64,000 nucleotides of DNA from Eucalyptus grandis (Eukaryota; Streptophyta; Magnoliopsida; Myrtales; Myrtaceae): the NCBI RefSeq assembly GCF_016545825.1, contig NC_052619.1, forward strand, positions 33,829,803 through 33,893,802. Reading direction: 5' to 3'. Below, piece by piece: positions 12,601-29,436 of this stretch. Position 1 is the stretch's first letter. Each line of letters opens with the position of its first letter. The notes beneath the pieces are model-generated. The model saw only the letters and a program-made list of their open reading frames with translations, was not told the DNA's origin and did no database searches. The position numbers and the translations under genes were made by a program.

Positions 12601-13041
12601 CACAGGGTTAAGTTATCAATCATTGATTAATGGGTTCTTCTGTCACAGAAATACATGGAAGATTCTGAATTCCAAGGTAAATCATTTTCCACATCTATCT
12701 CATGGTCAGCTAGTAGCAGTCTTATATAGCCTGCCATGCATACCTCCTTTGACTTCTTGCCAAAAACAATCGGAAAAAGCAAAAGACAAGATGGAAGTTA
12801 ACTCAAAATTATTAAAAGGTTTTAATTGAAGAGACATTAGTTCCTCATTTCAGTAGCCTTTTATATCTATTCAATTTCCCCTTTCAAATAGCCATTGATA
12901 GGCTGCAGTGGAGACACAGAAATTGCATGTGGTTCTTTGCGTTTAAAATTTAATTATAATACTAATCTGTAGAGTTCTCTTATGTTTTCATCAGAGATGT
13001 TGCTTAGAGTGGACACGGTCATCAGTGAAATTGGAATGTGA
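9678..13041 (+). CDS. PHS1: POOR HOMOLOGOUS SYNAPSIS 1 (PHS1), meiotic pairing protein
   Basis: Eight exons rebuild one open frame of 291 residues: 9678-9953, 10627-10743, 11847-11912, 12019-12116, 12232-12422, 12505-12557, 12649-12676 and 12995-13041. All phases agree. Recognition rests on family features: an early HWEVSFSRFF segment, the block EEHFVSKLQFF...SRVVLMSYRD, then IQKFALRFSTTYET, and a C-terminal LKSQIMKYMEDSEFQ...VISEIG. PHS1 is known in maize and Arabidopsis as a cytoplasmic and nuclear factor needed for homologous pairing and synapsis, acting with RAD50 nuclear import. The ATG at 9678 sits in a good context (AAAATGGCG). Intron 2 appears to use a GC donor (AG|GCAAGT at 10744). 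The GC-rich first exon contrasts with the AT-rich later ones. No break was seen. Confidence 0.85.
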
Positions 13042-15097
13042 TTCATCATTGTGATTGTCATGGCTGTTGATATTCTTAGCGAGGCATCTGAAACCTTGGC
13101 TGCTATGGTGGGCCTTGAACCTAGCAGTCAACCCTCTCGAGTGTAGATCTTTTTTCCACTTTTTTGGCGATTCCTTTTTGCAGTATAATGCGGTAAAACA
13201 TCTGGAGATATTCGAGGTCATTCAGGGGCAAATTGCTCCTCAAGTAAACTCCGGTAGTGGTGTTACTGGTTGGAATTATATAGGGTGATTTCAGCATTCA
13301 ACAGGACTGCCTGCTGAAAGCCCCAAGTTTAGTGAGCTTTGGTTAATGCTTTACGTTTTCTCCTTGGCCTGGTGCATTTTGTCTGTTGTGCTCTTAGGCT
13401 TGGGCATTGCAAACACTTTTCTGGAGATCAATACATTTACAACGACGATTTCTCTTCCTTATTTTTTGAATTCATTAGTAATATCGAGCCATCCTAAAAC
13501 ATATTATATTTAATTATAGCTCTGCATTCTAACAGATTATGAACCCTGATTACACATTGAATTGAAATGCCCTCTTTGCTTTAGTAATTTGGGGTTAGTC
13601 GAAAATTCTCTTTGATTCATTGTTAGGAATCACTTTTGATCAAGTCTTCCAGATTTGTTCATTTTCTTTTCCCATTTCTGTTTCCGACTTTATTATGTTT
13701 CTTGACCTCATTTGCTAAATCTTGGCAGTTTGTTTTTTGGCACCTTAAGCCCTGCTTTTCGCTGATGTGCGTGGTGCGAATGCTAATGGTTTTGCCGAAT
13801 CACCCGTATAGACAACAGCCATTTTTCTTTCTCTAGTGTAAGCGTTTTCTGATGTACAAGTTTCTCGTAGAGCCGGTCAAACTGCATTAGGTCAATTTTC
13901 TGTCCATTGCATATTGACGTTTCTAATAGGTTTCCATTTTTGTCGATGGGACATGGCTTTGACCCATCATCGCCCACCGCAGTCCTCAGCCTCCTCTGGA
14001 CATCACAGGTCGGCGATGGCGGCCCCGAAGTTGCGATACAATAATGAAACTCACGTCTGCACACAGACAATAGCACGTTGCACGCAGAAGAAAGGTTTTG
14101 TGGATGATGCAAAACGCCTATCGCAACGAGACAGGGACCACCCTCCATACGTTGCCGGCTTCCAACAGATGCCAATTCTATAATAATCTCTCTACTCTTG
14201 CCTCATTGCGACATAAGGTTCTTTCAGCCGGCCACTCTAAATGAAGAAATTCTGTCCTCTCGATTTCAAAATAAAAGATAAAAGCAAAACATACGAAAAA
14301 CATAATCCTCGATTCCTACATCGTAACGACAGTGGAGGTCTTTCTCAGGCCATTTCAACTATCTATATCATCGAAGGCTTGCGGCTGTTCTCGAGGCGTC
14401 TCGTCATTGGATTTCGGTCCCTTGAATCTGGAGGACTCCGATCCGATTCCCGTGGGTGGCAGGAAACGGTTCCTTTGGTCACTACTGAGAAAACGAACCG
14501 CATTGCCGTCAGAAAATTCCTCAAAAATTGTAGAACCAGGTCGTTGGTCGGGAGATGAAGTCGAGTTCATTATGGCAAAAATAACTGTTAGTACCCAATC
14601 GAAGGTCGAGATTCCTTGTGTTGTTTGTCTGTAGACAAGCAACGACTCTACTCAACAGTCCGTCGTCTGCAAATGCTCGAGTTACTTTCCATCCAAACGT
14701 CTCTTTTCCTAGTGATCTCGTCGTACAACTCGAGTCAAACTAGCAGATGGCATGTATATTTCGTGACGGCCTGATAGATTCATGTTTAAGCAAAAGCATG
14801 GCTTCTTTGGACCGGCGTATGTGATAGGAATAGTACAAAATCAAAGCGCAAGAATGCGAAATCTGCAGTTTATCCCTCTAAATGATAATGAACACCTGCT
14901 AAAACTTGGCTCGGGCTCTCTTCCCCTCACGAAGGAGAGAAGTTCAAATCTCAGAGGCGTTATTAGAGATTCTTACCTAGAGTACTATGGTGGTGGAGTA
15001 CTGTGATGGTGGGTCCTGCCGTCGCTCTCTCAAGATTTGCTTGCCGGCTATTGGCTTATGAGTTCCCCGAGTTACAAAAAAAAAAAAAAAAAAAAAA
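13042..15097. other. PHS1 3' flank and intergenic sequence
   Basis: The first few hundred bases are probably 3' UTR. Between about 13780 and 14650 there are moderately long open frames on both strands but no family I recognise, no splice model and no motif, so none is called. A run of A ends the stretch near 15078-15098. Confidence 0.4.
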
Positions 15098-15099
15098 AC

Positions 15100-15614
15100 T
15101 TGCTAAAACACGGGAACACTTAAAGTGCTAAAGTTACGAAAAATATATTGACTTTTTGTGAAAATGGGACACTCGAGTGTTAAGTCCAATGAACTCTATC
15201 GAAATCTTACGTGGCAATTTTTTTTATTAATATCAATTGCCTATGTGGCATGTCAAAGAGCTGAGTCAGCAAAGAAAATGTAAAATGACGTCGTTTTGCC
15301 TCTTTTTTGAATTTTAATATAAATATTAATTAAATTCTTCATCTTTTCAATAATTTAATTTAATTTAATTAATATTTATATTAAAATTCCAAAAAGAGGC
15401 AAAACAATGTCATTTTATTTATTTATTTATTTATCTAGCCACATTAGCATACAAAATGACATCGTTTTGCATTTGTTTTGTCGGAAAAATATCATGTTAG
15501 CATTGTAGGCGGATTTTCTCGCCATTGACATTTAATCGATTCATTTTATTCCGATTTTGGTATTTAAGTGTACCTACTTTTAGTACTTCCGCCCGTGCAA
15601 AGTTTTAACACTCC
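15100..15614. mobile_element. TIR element with long internal hairpin (family shared with 20611)
   Basis: The outer ends are loosely inverted: GCTAAAACACGGG on the left against the complement of GCCCGTGC...GTTTTAACA on the right. Inside, 15292-15346 and 15362-15416 form an inverted repeat with 55-base arms and few mismatches. The right end, reverse-complemented, resembles the left end of the element at 20611 (both have GTACACTTAAAT...AAAATGAATC). No coding capacity. The ends are approximate and no target duplication was identified. Confidence 0.55.
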
Positions 15615-16284
15615 GGAGGTTCGGGTGTTGATAATGTACAGTAGCGGCCACAGCTCACTTAATACGTCCTTTGCAAACCATATGGAGAATTGTGGATCTC
15701 AAGGTTCACATGCATCATGGAGGTACCATACCAGTAGCGTTTCGAATCGAATCCGTCCTAACTTGTCCGAGGAGAGAATCCGCCAACAGCCAAATAGCGG
15801 GCGTGCGCCGATTTCACCACATTCACAGCACAACAGTCATTCCAGCTGTTATTAAAAAAGGAAAAGGAGTGCCTTCCACAGGACCAGCAAATCCAAGCTG
15901 TTTCTGAATTGAAAACATCAGCCGCTCAGGAGATACAGATTTAAACAAAGTGTTGCGTTGTGTTCATCAGCAAGTTGTAAGCATCGCCGGAAAGGAAAAC
16001 TCAGAATTTTTATTTAGGATGTGGCAGACAAAAAGACTCTTTCGAGGACTGCGACGAGGAAAAGCCAAACAACATTGTTATCTACAAAACTTTCAGCAAG
16101 TTGTAGAGCCTATAACAAAGAAGTGGTTGCTTTGCAATCTCCATGCCAACCGTGGTGAGCAACTGCTTTGCTCCTTTGAAGGCCTTACCAGACATGTAAT
16201 GACAAGAAAAGCAGGCAATCCTTCAACGCTCCTCCATCCATTGTTCTTTCGCCTGAAGCCCGAATCACGCCTCATCCACCACTG
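15615..16284. other. LYK3 upstream region and 5' leader
   Basis: No separate gene is supported. The open frames here overlap the leader of the receptor kinase and show no recognised family. Confidence 0.4.
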
Positions 16285-19200
16285 ATGGCCCTTGGCAATC
16301 TTCTCCCTGGCCTTCTGATTCTGCTGGACTATTTGGCGACAACGGCTTTGGCCTACCAAGTGTCCATCAAAGAGACTGAAATGTATCCTTTCAACTGCTC
16401 TGACCAGATCAAAACCTGCAATGCCTTCCTGTACCATTACGACGTCGGCCTCCAGGAGGATCAGATTGCCGCCTACTACTCGGTGAACCCCTCCCAGATC
16501 AAACCCATCAAGCACGGGAACCGACGAGACTACCTCATCAGCGTGCCCTGCTCTTGCCAGAGTGCTGGGAACACCACCGCCTACTTCCACAACACGTCCT
16601 ACAAGGTCGAACAAGGCGACATCTTCGTCAACGTCTCGGCGCGGGTCTACAGCGGGCAAGCTTGGAGTGTTGGAGATGAAGCAAAGAATTTCATCCCGAA
16701 TGCCTCGGTCCCCATGTATCTTCCATGCGGGTGTGTGAAGAAAGACTCTCAGACCGTGGTGACGTACACGGTTCAGCAGGACGACACGCTGACTGATATC
16801 GCCAACCTGTTATCTGCTGAACTGAGCAGCATCCAGAGCATGAACCCGAACCTAATACAGAACTCTGACTCCATAGGCCTGGGTTGGGTATTGTTTGTGC
16901 CTATGGAGAATAACGGAATCCCATTGCCTAAGAAAGGTCCATCACTCTAACTTCTCTTCACGGCATGGTGATTCCATGATTCGGCGAGCTCAGAATTATG
17001 GATGAACTTCGATGAGCTCAGTGAATTATGGATGAACTGTGGCTAGTTCCTTCTTTCTCAGCCACATCTCGCTTGTCTCGTCTGCTTTCTTTGTGTTTTG
17101 AACTTGCGTTGTCGTCGAGAAACCTCGACACACTTTCTTTTCTTTCTTAATAAAAGATACAGATGTCTAAATTGCTTACATAGTTTAAAGTTCCTTCATA
17201 TCTTGTTCACCTTACTGATTGATTTCTCCTAATTCCGACTGATTAGCCCTGATCATCTTAACTTCATGTCCATTAGATAGATTTTGGCTGATATCACTAC
17301 ATTTTGCATAGAAGGACAAGAATTCGACAAGTTCATTCGTGCAGGAAGTGGAACATTAAGAAATTAGTTTCATACGATATTGATGACAATCCTTTCTCTA
17401 TCCAATAATAGGGATAAAGCACAAGTGGACCATAGTTGTTGGCACATTATCGGCTGTCTTGCTGATTTTGGTGCTAGCATTGATCTTCATTCTTGGAAGA
17501 AAACTGTCATGCCAAGACGGTGACGAAGACCCAAAAGCTGTATCCAAAACCCTGAGCGCTAACAAGGCCCATTCCTTCCATAACCAGTATCTGCATAAGG
17601 AAAACAAGGAAGGTTAGATATGAAAATTATGGTGAGTTTTGATTAACCTATTCTTCTTTCCACTTACCGAAGTTGGTCATACTGAATTTCCATGTACAGA
17701 CATCCCGATTTTTGAATCAGAAAGGCCTCTGATATACAGCCTTGAGGACATTGAGATCGCTACTAGTAACTTCGATGAGACGAAGAAGATTGGGGAGGGT
17801 GGATACGGGAGCGTGTACTTTGGAGTTTTAGGTGAACAGGTACCCAGTCTATTTCCCCTCCCTCCCCCTCTTATTGTGCCATTCGGAAGATTCTTTCTTC
17901 AAACTATTTTCTCGAATCTGTTGGTTTGGCAATAATTCAGGAGGTGGCCATAAAGAAGATGAGATCTAGCAAGTCCAAGGAGTTCTTCGCTGAGCTCAAA
18001 GTCTTGTGCAAGATCCACCACATCAATGTGGTAAGAAAACGTCTGAAACTTTAATCGTACTCCAAGAGTATGCGTGAACCTGCCAGGAGAATGACCCTCC
18101 AGTGTTTTGCTTTTTAGGTGGAGCTGCTAGGATATGCCAGTGGAGAAGACCACCTCTACTTGGTTTATGAATATGTTCAGAATGGGGCGCTTAGTGATCA
18201 CCTGCACGATCCTTTGCTTAGAGGTACGGAAATTCAGTTCGTTCTGTCTTTGAGCTTGACAATTGCTATTTGTTGTCTTTTGTAGAATTTGATATATGCA
18301 GAGATATCATCTGAGGAAGTTTGGTAGTCTACCTTCACTATATCCATTCTTCTTTACATCGTATAATTTCATGTCTACTGCATCTTCTGAGAAATCTCCA
18401 GGGTCAGGTATATCGTGTCAACTTGGTGCTGTAGCTCGCCCAACTACATGTCAGGCAGAGTTGCACCTTATGGCTGCACTTCATTTGAGGAATTTGATTA
18501 TTGTCTATGAAATGGAGATCAAAACTACAGATTGAGAAACTAAACTCTACAGAGAAAAGGCAATGGATCAATTGTGGCATGCATAAGACCTAGCTAATTC
18601 CGAAAATCTTGCACTCAATTGTAGTACGGCAAAATAAGAAACTTCAACAGAAGAATCTGAAAGCAAAATTGTTACTATAAAAAAACCCGAGTTTATAGCG
18701 ACATCCTCAACAAGTTCATTCCTAAACCAGGTAGGCAGCCCCTGTCTTGGACAGCAAGAACACAAATAGCATTGGATGCCGCAAAAGGTCTCGAGTACAT
18801 CCATGACCACACAAAGGATCGTTATGTGCACCGTGACATAAAGACGAGCAATATTCTGCTTGATGAGGGGCTCCGAGCGAAGGTACTGTTCAATTTCTAG
18901 CTTCACACATCCATCATCCCAATAAACATACAGAGACCGCATTTCTTTGTACCCAATATCGTCAACTGCAATCGCAAGTATTGTCACTTCCTTTCATCAT
19001 CTTGTATGCTAGCTTAAACTTCAGAACCATGAGCATAATGTTTTGAATTGACTTCTTTTACTTCTCAAATGTATTCTTTTTCGTAAATTGAGCAAAGACC
19101 AGAAGATGCCAACTTTCTGCTCATGGGGCAGGAAATTTTGAAAAGAAGCTTGACAACGGATGTGCATGAATAGTGCAGTCCCACTAGGGCATTTTCGTTG

Positions 19201-20385
19201 CTGGTCCTGCTCTCGGACAACCAAAAAACCTACCTTGGGTGGTCTTAAAAAATATCAAAATGACTTACTTAATCCACTTCCCTGTACAATAAGCTACCAT
19301 GTTGAACAGGTAGCAGATTTCGGGTTGGCAAAGTTTGTTGGTCGAAGCAATGAAGAGGATCTCATAGCTACACAACTTGTAGGAACGCCGGGCTACCTTC
19401 CTCCTGAGTAAGCTGCTCGATCTTCTCTTCACTATGTCAATATGAAATTTGCTTTCCTTCCCTTTTCTGCTCAGAGCAAGGTTTTTGTTTATTTGACTGA
19501 AATCCGCACATACCATCTCTGATCTTTTTTCTTTTTTCTTTTTTTGATTCAATATACCATCTCTGATCTTTTTTGCTTTCTTTACCTCAAAAAAAAAAAA
19601 AAAAAAAGATCTGTGAAGGAGCTGCAGGTGACTCCAAAGGCTGACGTCTTTGCATTTGGAGTGGTTCTAGCAGAGCTAATAACCGGCCAACGTGCACTTA
19701 TCCGCGACAACCAAGAGCCCACCAAATTGAAATCCTTAATCACAGTTGTCAGTTCATCTATACTTCAATCTCTGATCAATCTTCCATAAGTGAATGGGAC
19801 AATAAAAACATTAAAGTTAATTTAACCGAAAAAAAAAAAAAAAAATCGATTTCCCGCCAACCTGAATGAGGTTTAATTTAGGTTTATTAAGATATAAGTT
19901 AACCGAGATGGCTCCCAACTTCACTCAACTAAAACCGCATGAAGTTTGTTGTAAGTGCCTGGAATTTTGAAGTTAAATGTGGAGTCAAGCTTCAAGAGAA
20001 CTAAGTGTTGCTTCCTTAACATGACAGATGAATAAAATTTTCCGACACAAAGATCCAGAAGCAGCACTAGAAGCTGTGGTGGATGGAACTCTTCGAGGTA
20101 GCTATCCAATGGAGGACATGTACAAGGTTCGCGTCCCGATCCAAATCGATCTCATCCGTTACTCTATTCACATCACACGCTATCTATGTCGATGATTGAG
20201 GATCTGTCTGCATTATGTAGATGGCAGAAATTGCAGAATGGTGTCTGAGCGAGGATGCCGTGGACAGACCGGAAATGCGGGAGATCGTAGTGACACTGTC
20301 TCGAATCTTGATGTCCTCAACAGAGTGGGAAGCATCTTTGGGAGGAAATGGCCAGGTTTTTAGCGGCATTTTCAACGGAAGATAA
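16285..20385 (+). CDS. LYK3: LysM-domain receptor-like kinase, LYK3 type
   Basis: Ten exons give 613 residues with all phases matching: 16285-16936, 17412-17612, 17700-17839, 17941-18030, 18118-18223, 18731-18882, 19310-19407, 19609-19747, 20028-20126 and 20221-20385. Order: signal peptide (1 to about 23), a cysteine-bearing LysM ectodomain with CSD, CSC and CGC motifs and the phrase [11 protein letters not shown], one transmembrane segment (about 222-244), then a Ser/Thr kinase. Kinase landmarks are the glycine loop GEGGYGSV (about 316-323), VAIKK with Lys336, HRD (430-432), DFG (450-452) and GTPGYLPPE. It is therefore an RD kinase with every catalytic residue present. The family sits in the plasma membrane and takes part in perception of chitin-like or Nod-like glycans; the exact ligand is unknown. 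The exon 1 donor (AAAG|GTCCAT) is weak. The exon 8 acceptor follows a run of 19 A. The start is the only ATG in frame with the signal peptide. Confidence 0.9.
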
Positions 20386-20610
20386 CATCTAACTACTTCA
20401 GCCTTCTGTCACCTTCCCCTTTCTTGGACATGGTGTGATTCTGATTCATGGCACTCAAAATCTACCAAGTGTGACATGGAAATAGATTTCCCTAAGAATT
20501 CAGTACATTTTGAAATCTGAAACCGGAAGTAAGCAACAGTACCGCATTATATTTTTTCTGTGAAATGTCTTTCAACAATTTATTCAACAAATGAGGTGCA
20601 GACACTGGAC
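20386..20610. other. LYK3 3' flank
   Basis: Probable 3' UTR and flank up to the TIR element. No other feature was seen. Confidence 0.4.
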
Positions 20611-21614
20611 TGCTAAAACTTGGCATGGGGCATACTTAATTGCCGAAAGTTTGGAAATGTACACTTAAATATTAAAATTGGAGCAAAATGAATCATTAAG
20701 TGTCAAAGACGAGAGATTCTAGCAAAAATACCGACCTTGTGTTTTTTTCAACAAGACAAGTGCAAATGACGCAAAAAATGTACGATGTGTTTTGCACGCC
20801 GACATGGCTAGACAAGTCGAAACGATGCCGTTTTGTACTGGTGACATGGCTAGTAAGTTGAAAACAATGTCATTTTGTCTCGAATTTGAATTTAAAATAA
20901 ATATTAATTAAATTAAATTTAAGACTAAGTTATTTATAAAAATAAAAAAGGAGATTGCATAACGATGAGGGTTGTGCAAGCCCTTGCTATTGCCTCCCTA
21001 CTGTCGTCGGGAAGGGCTGGCAATAGTGGAAGGAGGGTTGGTCGGGGTGGTTGAGGGTCGCGATCCTCCCTCAAATTCGGCCAAGGGCTGCCGCCTTGCT
21101 AGGGTGACCCCCAACTAGCAACAGCCCTTAGCCCAACCGGGCAAGGGCTCGGTTGGGCTAAGGGCTGATGACCCTTGCTTGGATTTGGGGTTGGGCCGTG
21201 ACCCTCTTCTGGATTTGGACAAGTGCTTGTAAGCTCTTGTTGCTAGTCGACCAGGATCACTGGCCCCCTAGTTAGGGCCCGGCAACCCCGACTGACCCTC
21301 CCCCTAGGATATAGTGGTGAGCGCTTGCATAGCCATTCTGCAATCTTTTTATTATTATTAAAATTAGTTTTAAATTTAATTTAATTTATATTTATATTAA
21401 AATTCAAATAAGAGGCAAAATAATATCGTTTTGGTTCTTCTTTCTTGACTCAACTCTCTGGCGAGCCATGTAGGCAACTTATATTATTAAAAATAAGTCA
21501 CGGAGGATTTCCGGTACCCTTCACCGGAGTTGGCGTTTTAATTTAATTTATATTTATATTAAAATTCAAATGTACATTTCGAAACTTTTGTCGTCCTCGT
21601 GCCAAGTTTTGGCA
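20611..21614. mobile_element. TIR element with GC-rich core
   Basis: The left end TGCTAAAACTTGGCATGGGG and the complement of the right end (TGCCAAAACTTGGCACGAGG) form TIRs that continue through GAAA-TGTAC. Inner AT-rich arms (about 20880-20930 and 21360-21415) are also inverted and resemble those of the element at 15100. The middle (about 20965-21310) is GC-rich with CAAGGGC and GGGTTGGTCGGGG phrases. It has no transposase. No convincing target duplication was found. Confidence 0.7.
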
Positions 21615-23047
21615 TTTGCACTGTATTTATGCCTTCAACAAACTAAATGAAGCGAAGTTAGATTCATGCTTATGCATTGTGCAGACTCATCCTCCTTGAT
21701 ACAGGTAGTTACGTATGCACAAATGGTGAGGCCGGAACTAACTTCCACTAGGCAACATCAAATTCTGCATAAGTTTTGTCCACCACAGTATTCGTATACT
21801 GAGTGTACGAGGTTTCTTCCGGTAGCCCTTACCAAGGAAGCTCTTCCATGAGCTAAGTACATGGACTGGACACAGGCATAACGATGCAATCGTGCGAGGC
21901 TTTTGTTAGTGCCACCATCATCGATGTCTGTGGTACACTTGATCCATGGCTGTCTGAGTTTAGACCGGGAGAACTGTTATGAAAACAGAGAGGACGCAAA
22001 GTGGAAACATGCACAATTTCATCAAAGTAATGAATAGTGAACGAACGAATGGAAGCAAACTTAAGCGGTATGGTTCATAGTTCATACAATACAAACTACT
22101 CCACAGGGAGAGACAGCATGGATTCCTTTAGAAATCTGCAGATAAACATCACGCAGTCTCACTCAAGCCATGCCTCAGTTATACCCAGTCTCGCCGTGTT
22201 TAGGGCGCTGTCACTCCCTGTGTTATGACAGCTAACACACGAAACCAAGACCCAAACGCTCAAATATACTGGGAAACTGCTCATAGAAACCCTACCTCGC
22301 CGTGTTTAGGGCGCTGTCACTCCGTGTTATGACAGCTAACACACGAAACCAAGACCCAAACGCTCAAATATACTGGGAAACTGCTCATAGAAACCCTACC
22401 GAGCCCCCCCCCCCCAAAAGACATCCGGTCCGAGTAGACTAGACATTCGACCTTGAGGCAGGTTGGTTCGGGCATAGCTAGAGACTCGTGAAGAAATTGA
22501 TTAGAGAGACTGCAAGGAAAGAAAGAAAAATATTATCTAGAGAAGATATACAATAGTAGATAAGACACGAAGTAAGAATCGTTACGCTTTTAATGGTCTA
22601 GTTTTAAGTTGATTAGAACCTGCATCAAATTTGTGGTCATGTTGCCCGCAATTTAAAATCTGAATATCTCATACATATGCAGTTCATGTGTCGTGAAAAG
22701 CTGCAAAATTGTTGCTTATGGACTAACCAGTGTTGCCAATGATTAAATCCATATTTGCAGTGTATACCTTGGCCTTAACTCTTGAAAAATGATATCCTCA
22801 AGTTCAATTGGAAATAATTGACTTGTATTAACGAACTGAAAGTTTTTGAAGGCGGATTACATGGATCTGAAGATAAAGTATTAGCCTAAACCACCAGATG
22901 GATGATAGAGTAGGCCATTCAAACTATCACCTCGGGGTTACATGATTAGAAACTAGAGGCTGCAACAAAATTTTCTGTCTATATCAACTTGAGTTTGTCA
23001 CCTGTTCCCATTATTTATTTAACTATAGTACCCACTATAGATCTAAT
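21615..23047. other. intergenic sequence between LYK3 and the aminotransferase gene
   Basis: No gene is supported. The notable content is a recent 106-bp tandem duplication. Confidence 0.5.
22191..22400. repeat. tandem duplication, 106 + 104 bp
   Basis: Unit 1 is 22191-22296 and unit 2 is 22297-22400. They are identical except for a 2-base deletion (CTCCCTGTG against CTCCGTG), so the duplication is recent or an assembly artefact. A run of C (about 22405-22414) follows. Confidence 0.9.
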
Positions 23048-27520
<4,473 letters not shown>

Positions 27521-27634
27521 TTCGGGGGAGCCGCTCTCTCTTTCTGTGTCGCCTGGAGTCGAAACGAAAGAGAAGGGGCTGTGTGTCCGGAATCTCGGCG
27601 ACGGTTCTTGCCGCCTGCGGGGTGCATGCGGCGG

Positions 27635-27642
27635 TATATATA
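27635..27642 (-). promoter_or_regulatory. TAA1: TATA box of the aminotransferase gene
   Basis: TATATATA lies about 115 bases upstream of the ATG at 27520, in otherwise GC-rich sequence. The spacing suits a start of transcription near 27600. Confidence 0.65.
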
Positions 27643-27938
27643 GGCGACAGGGACGGGGGGGAGGAGGAGGGAGAGAAGAAAGAGGAGGAAGGGCAATGAA
27701 AATGGTAAGGTTTGCTTAATGTTGTTCAGAGTCACTGTGAAATTTTGTGAGTTTTATTAGCCAGCCTCTTTACCTGCTTTCCTGGAATGGAGGGATGACT
27801 CCCAAAAATGAGTGAAGAAAAGAAGGAAAATCCGGGAAAATTTTAATTGCCTCTTTTTGAGATTTAAAAGCTCTCTCTCTCTCGAAAAGATAGAAAATCC
27901 GGAAAAATTGATTAAAGTGCCTCTTTTGAAGGGTTAAC

Positions 27939-27985
<47 letters not shown>

Positions 27986-29162
27986 TTTCATTTGGGTCTA
28001 TCCAAAGCCATTAATAGGGTGAATCGTTAGGGGTCCAAATAGGAAATTCCACTGATTTCTTGGCTTTTTCTTTGGTGGCCCTTTTAAGAATATTGGTTGG
28101 ACAACTCAAAAAAGGACAAAGTTGGTGTTGTTTCCATATTTTAAATAACTTTAAGACTCGCCCTAAAATTTGAATGGTCCAAAATAGCCCTCGTTGGGGC
28201 GTTGGAATTAATGCAAAAGAAAATATATTTGTTTACCCAACCGAGATTTGAGTATTTAAATGGATTTAGTGATCGCCATTGTAATTTGAAAATATACTAA
28301 TACAAGTATATTTATTTACATTGTCTCTTTAAAGTTCAATCTCTAGTAACTTCTTGTAATTTACAACTCCTTATCTCCTATTTTTCTCAGGGGAATTCTT
28401 TGGTTAAAGTTGCGAACTCTCCACGAGTATAATTATATATAAAATATGTTAATTTTACAAATATTACTAACAACATTCAAACTCCTTACAACAAAATCCT
28501 TTATATAAAATTATGCCTGGGCACATTAGCAAGTAGACGAGAAGAAATTAAATTTGTATAAAGATGAATGGAAAACGGCATCAGGTGGTGTAATAAAACA
28601 TCATTTTTTTGCTTAATACAAACGTTTTTTTTTTTTTTTTTTAATGACAATGTGCCGCTGAAGCATTTTCAATAAGCAATAACTTTCATATAATGTGTCA
28701 TTTGTCAATTTGATGAATCAGTTCTCTTGAAGTTATTTTCGGCCACTCAATAAGTTAAGCAATGTCATAGCCATTTAGAGCGTGAAAACAATGTAAGATA
28801 AGAAAATAAAAAGGACGAAAGGATTAGGTGGAATTAACTATTCAGCATATAATGTGTTCTTTCATTCTATCGATACTTCAGCGGATAAGATACTAAGAAA
28901 AGAAGAACAGGAAATTAAACCAAACTGCAAAACAAAGTTGTTTCGATTCCAATTTTAGCTTTACAATTGAAAGATGTAGTTTGATTTCGATTGGAAATTG
29001 CATCAAATTGAGACTACATGGATAAGTGAGGACATTAACGTAATGATTTTCATTTTTCCTGCATGCGAATTTGTTATATGGTAAGCAGATAAGCGAGCAC
29101 GAGCGGGACATTCTTACCCATCCAAAAGTATGCGCACACCATCGATAGGCTAGACAAACAAC
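27643..29162. other. aminotransferase promoter flank and intergenic sequence
   Basis: It contains CT/GA repeats and AT-rich sequence. A phrase around 27850-27890 (CCTCTTTTTGAG...CTCTCTC) recurs at about 27920-27980, a local duplication. No gene is supported. Confidence 0.5.
27941..27983. repeat. (CT)n microsatellite
   Basis: About 21 CT units, some 420 bases upstream of the aminotransferase ATG. On the gene strand it reads GA. GAGA-type repeats can be regulatory in plants, but no use is shown here. Confidence 0.9.
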
Positions 29163-29167
29163 ATTAT

Positions 29168-29422
29168 TGAAAGAAGATGAACTATCGTTAAGAAGACTAG
29201 AGAGATATGGAAATTTGTATATTCAGTCTGTATTTTGATGTACAATTCTTCTGTAATTATAGTCAGATATGAAATAATAAAAGGCAAAGAAATATTTGTG
29301 TAATCACAATAAATCAGAATCTAATCTCAATCTAAAATTCCTAACTAATTTATGTACAATTAAAGTCAATTAAGATTCCGAGCATATCTCCTAGGATCGG
29401 GTTTGATGCATATCTTTCAACA
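29168..29422 (-). repeat. copia 3' LTR
   Basis: 255 bp, about 95% identical to 34417-34671, preceded on the minus strand by the polypurine tract. Confidence 0.95.
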
Positions 29423-29436
29423 CTCCCCCTCAAGCT
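29423..29436 (-). other. copia polypurine tract
   Basis: The minus-strand reading TTGAGGGGGAG lies immediately before the 3' LTR, the usual plus-strand priming site. Confidence 0.85.

Noticed and set aside
13783..14642. Open frames on both strands downstream of PHS1 (up to 130 codons)
   Set aside because: The phrases look protein-like in places, but I recognise no family and found no splice model. They are left uncalled.
16093..16659. 188-codon minus-strand open frame
   Set aside because: It is antisense to exon 1 of the LysM kinase, whose ten-exon model is fully consistent.
20602..21624. Target duplication for the 20611 element
   Set aside because: No 8-11-bp match around the TIR ends was convincing, so its superfamily is left open.
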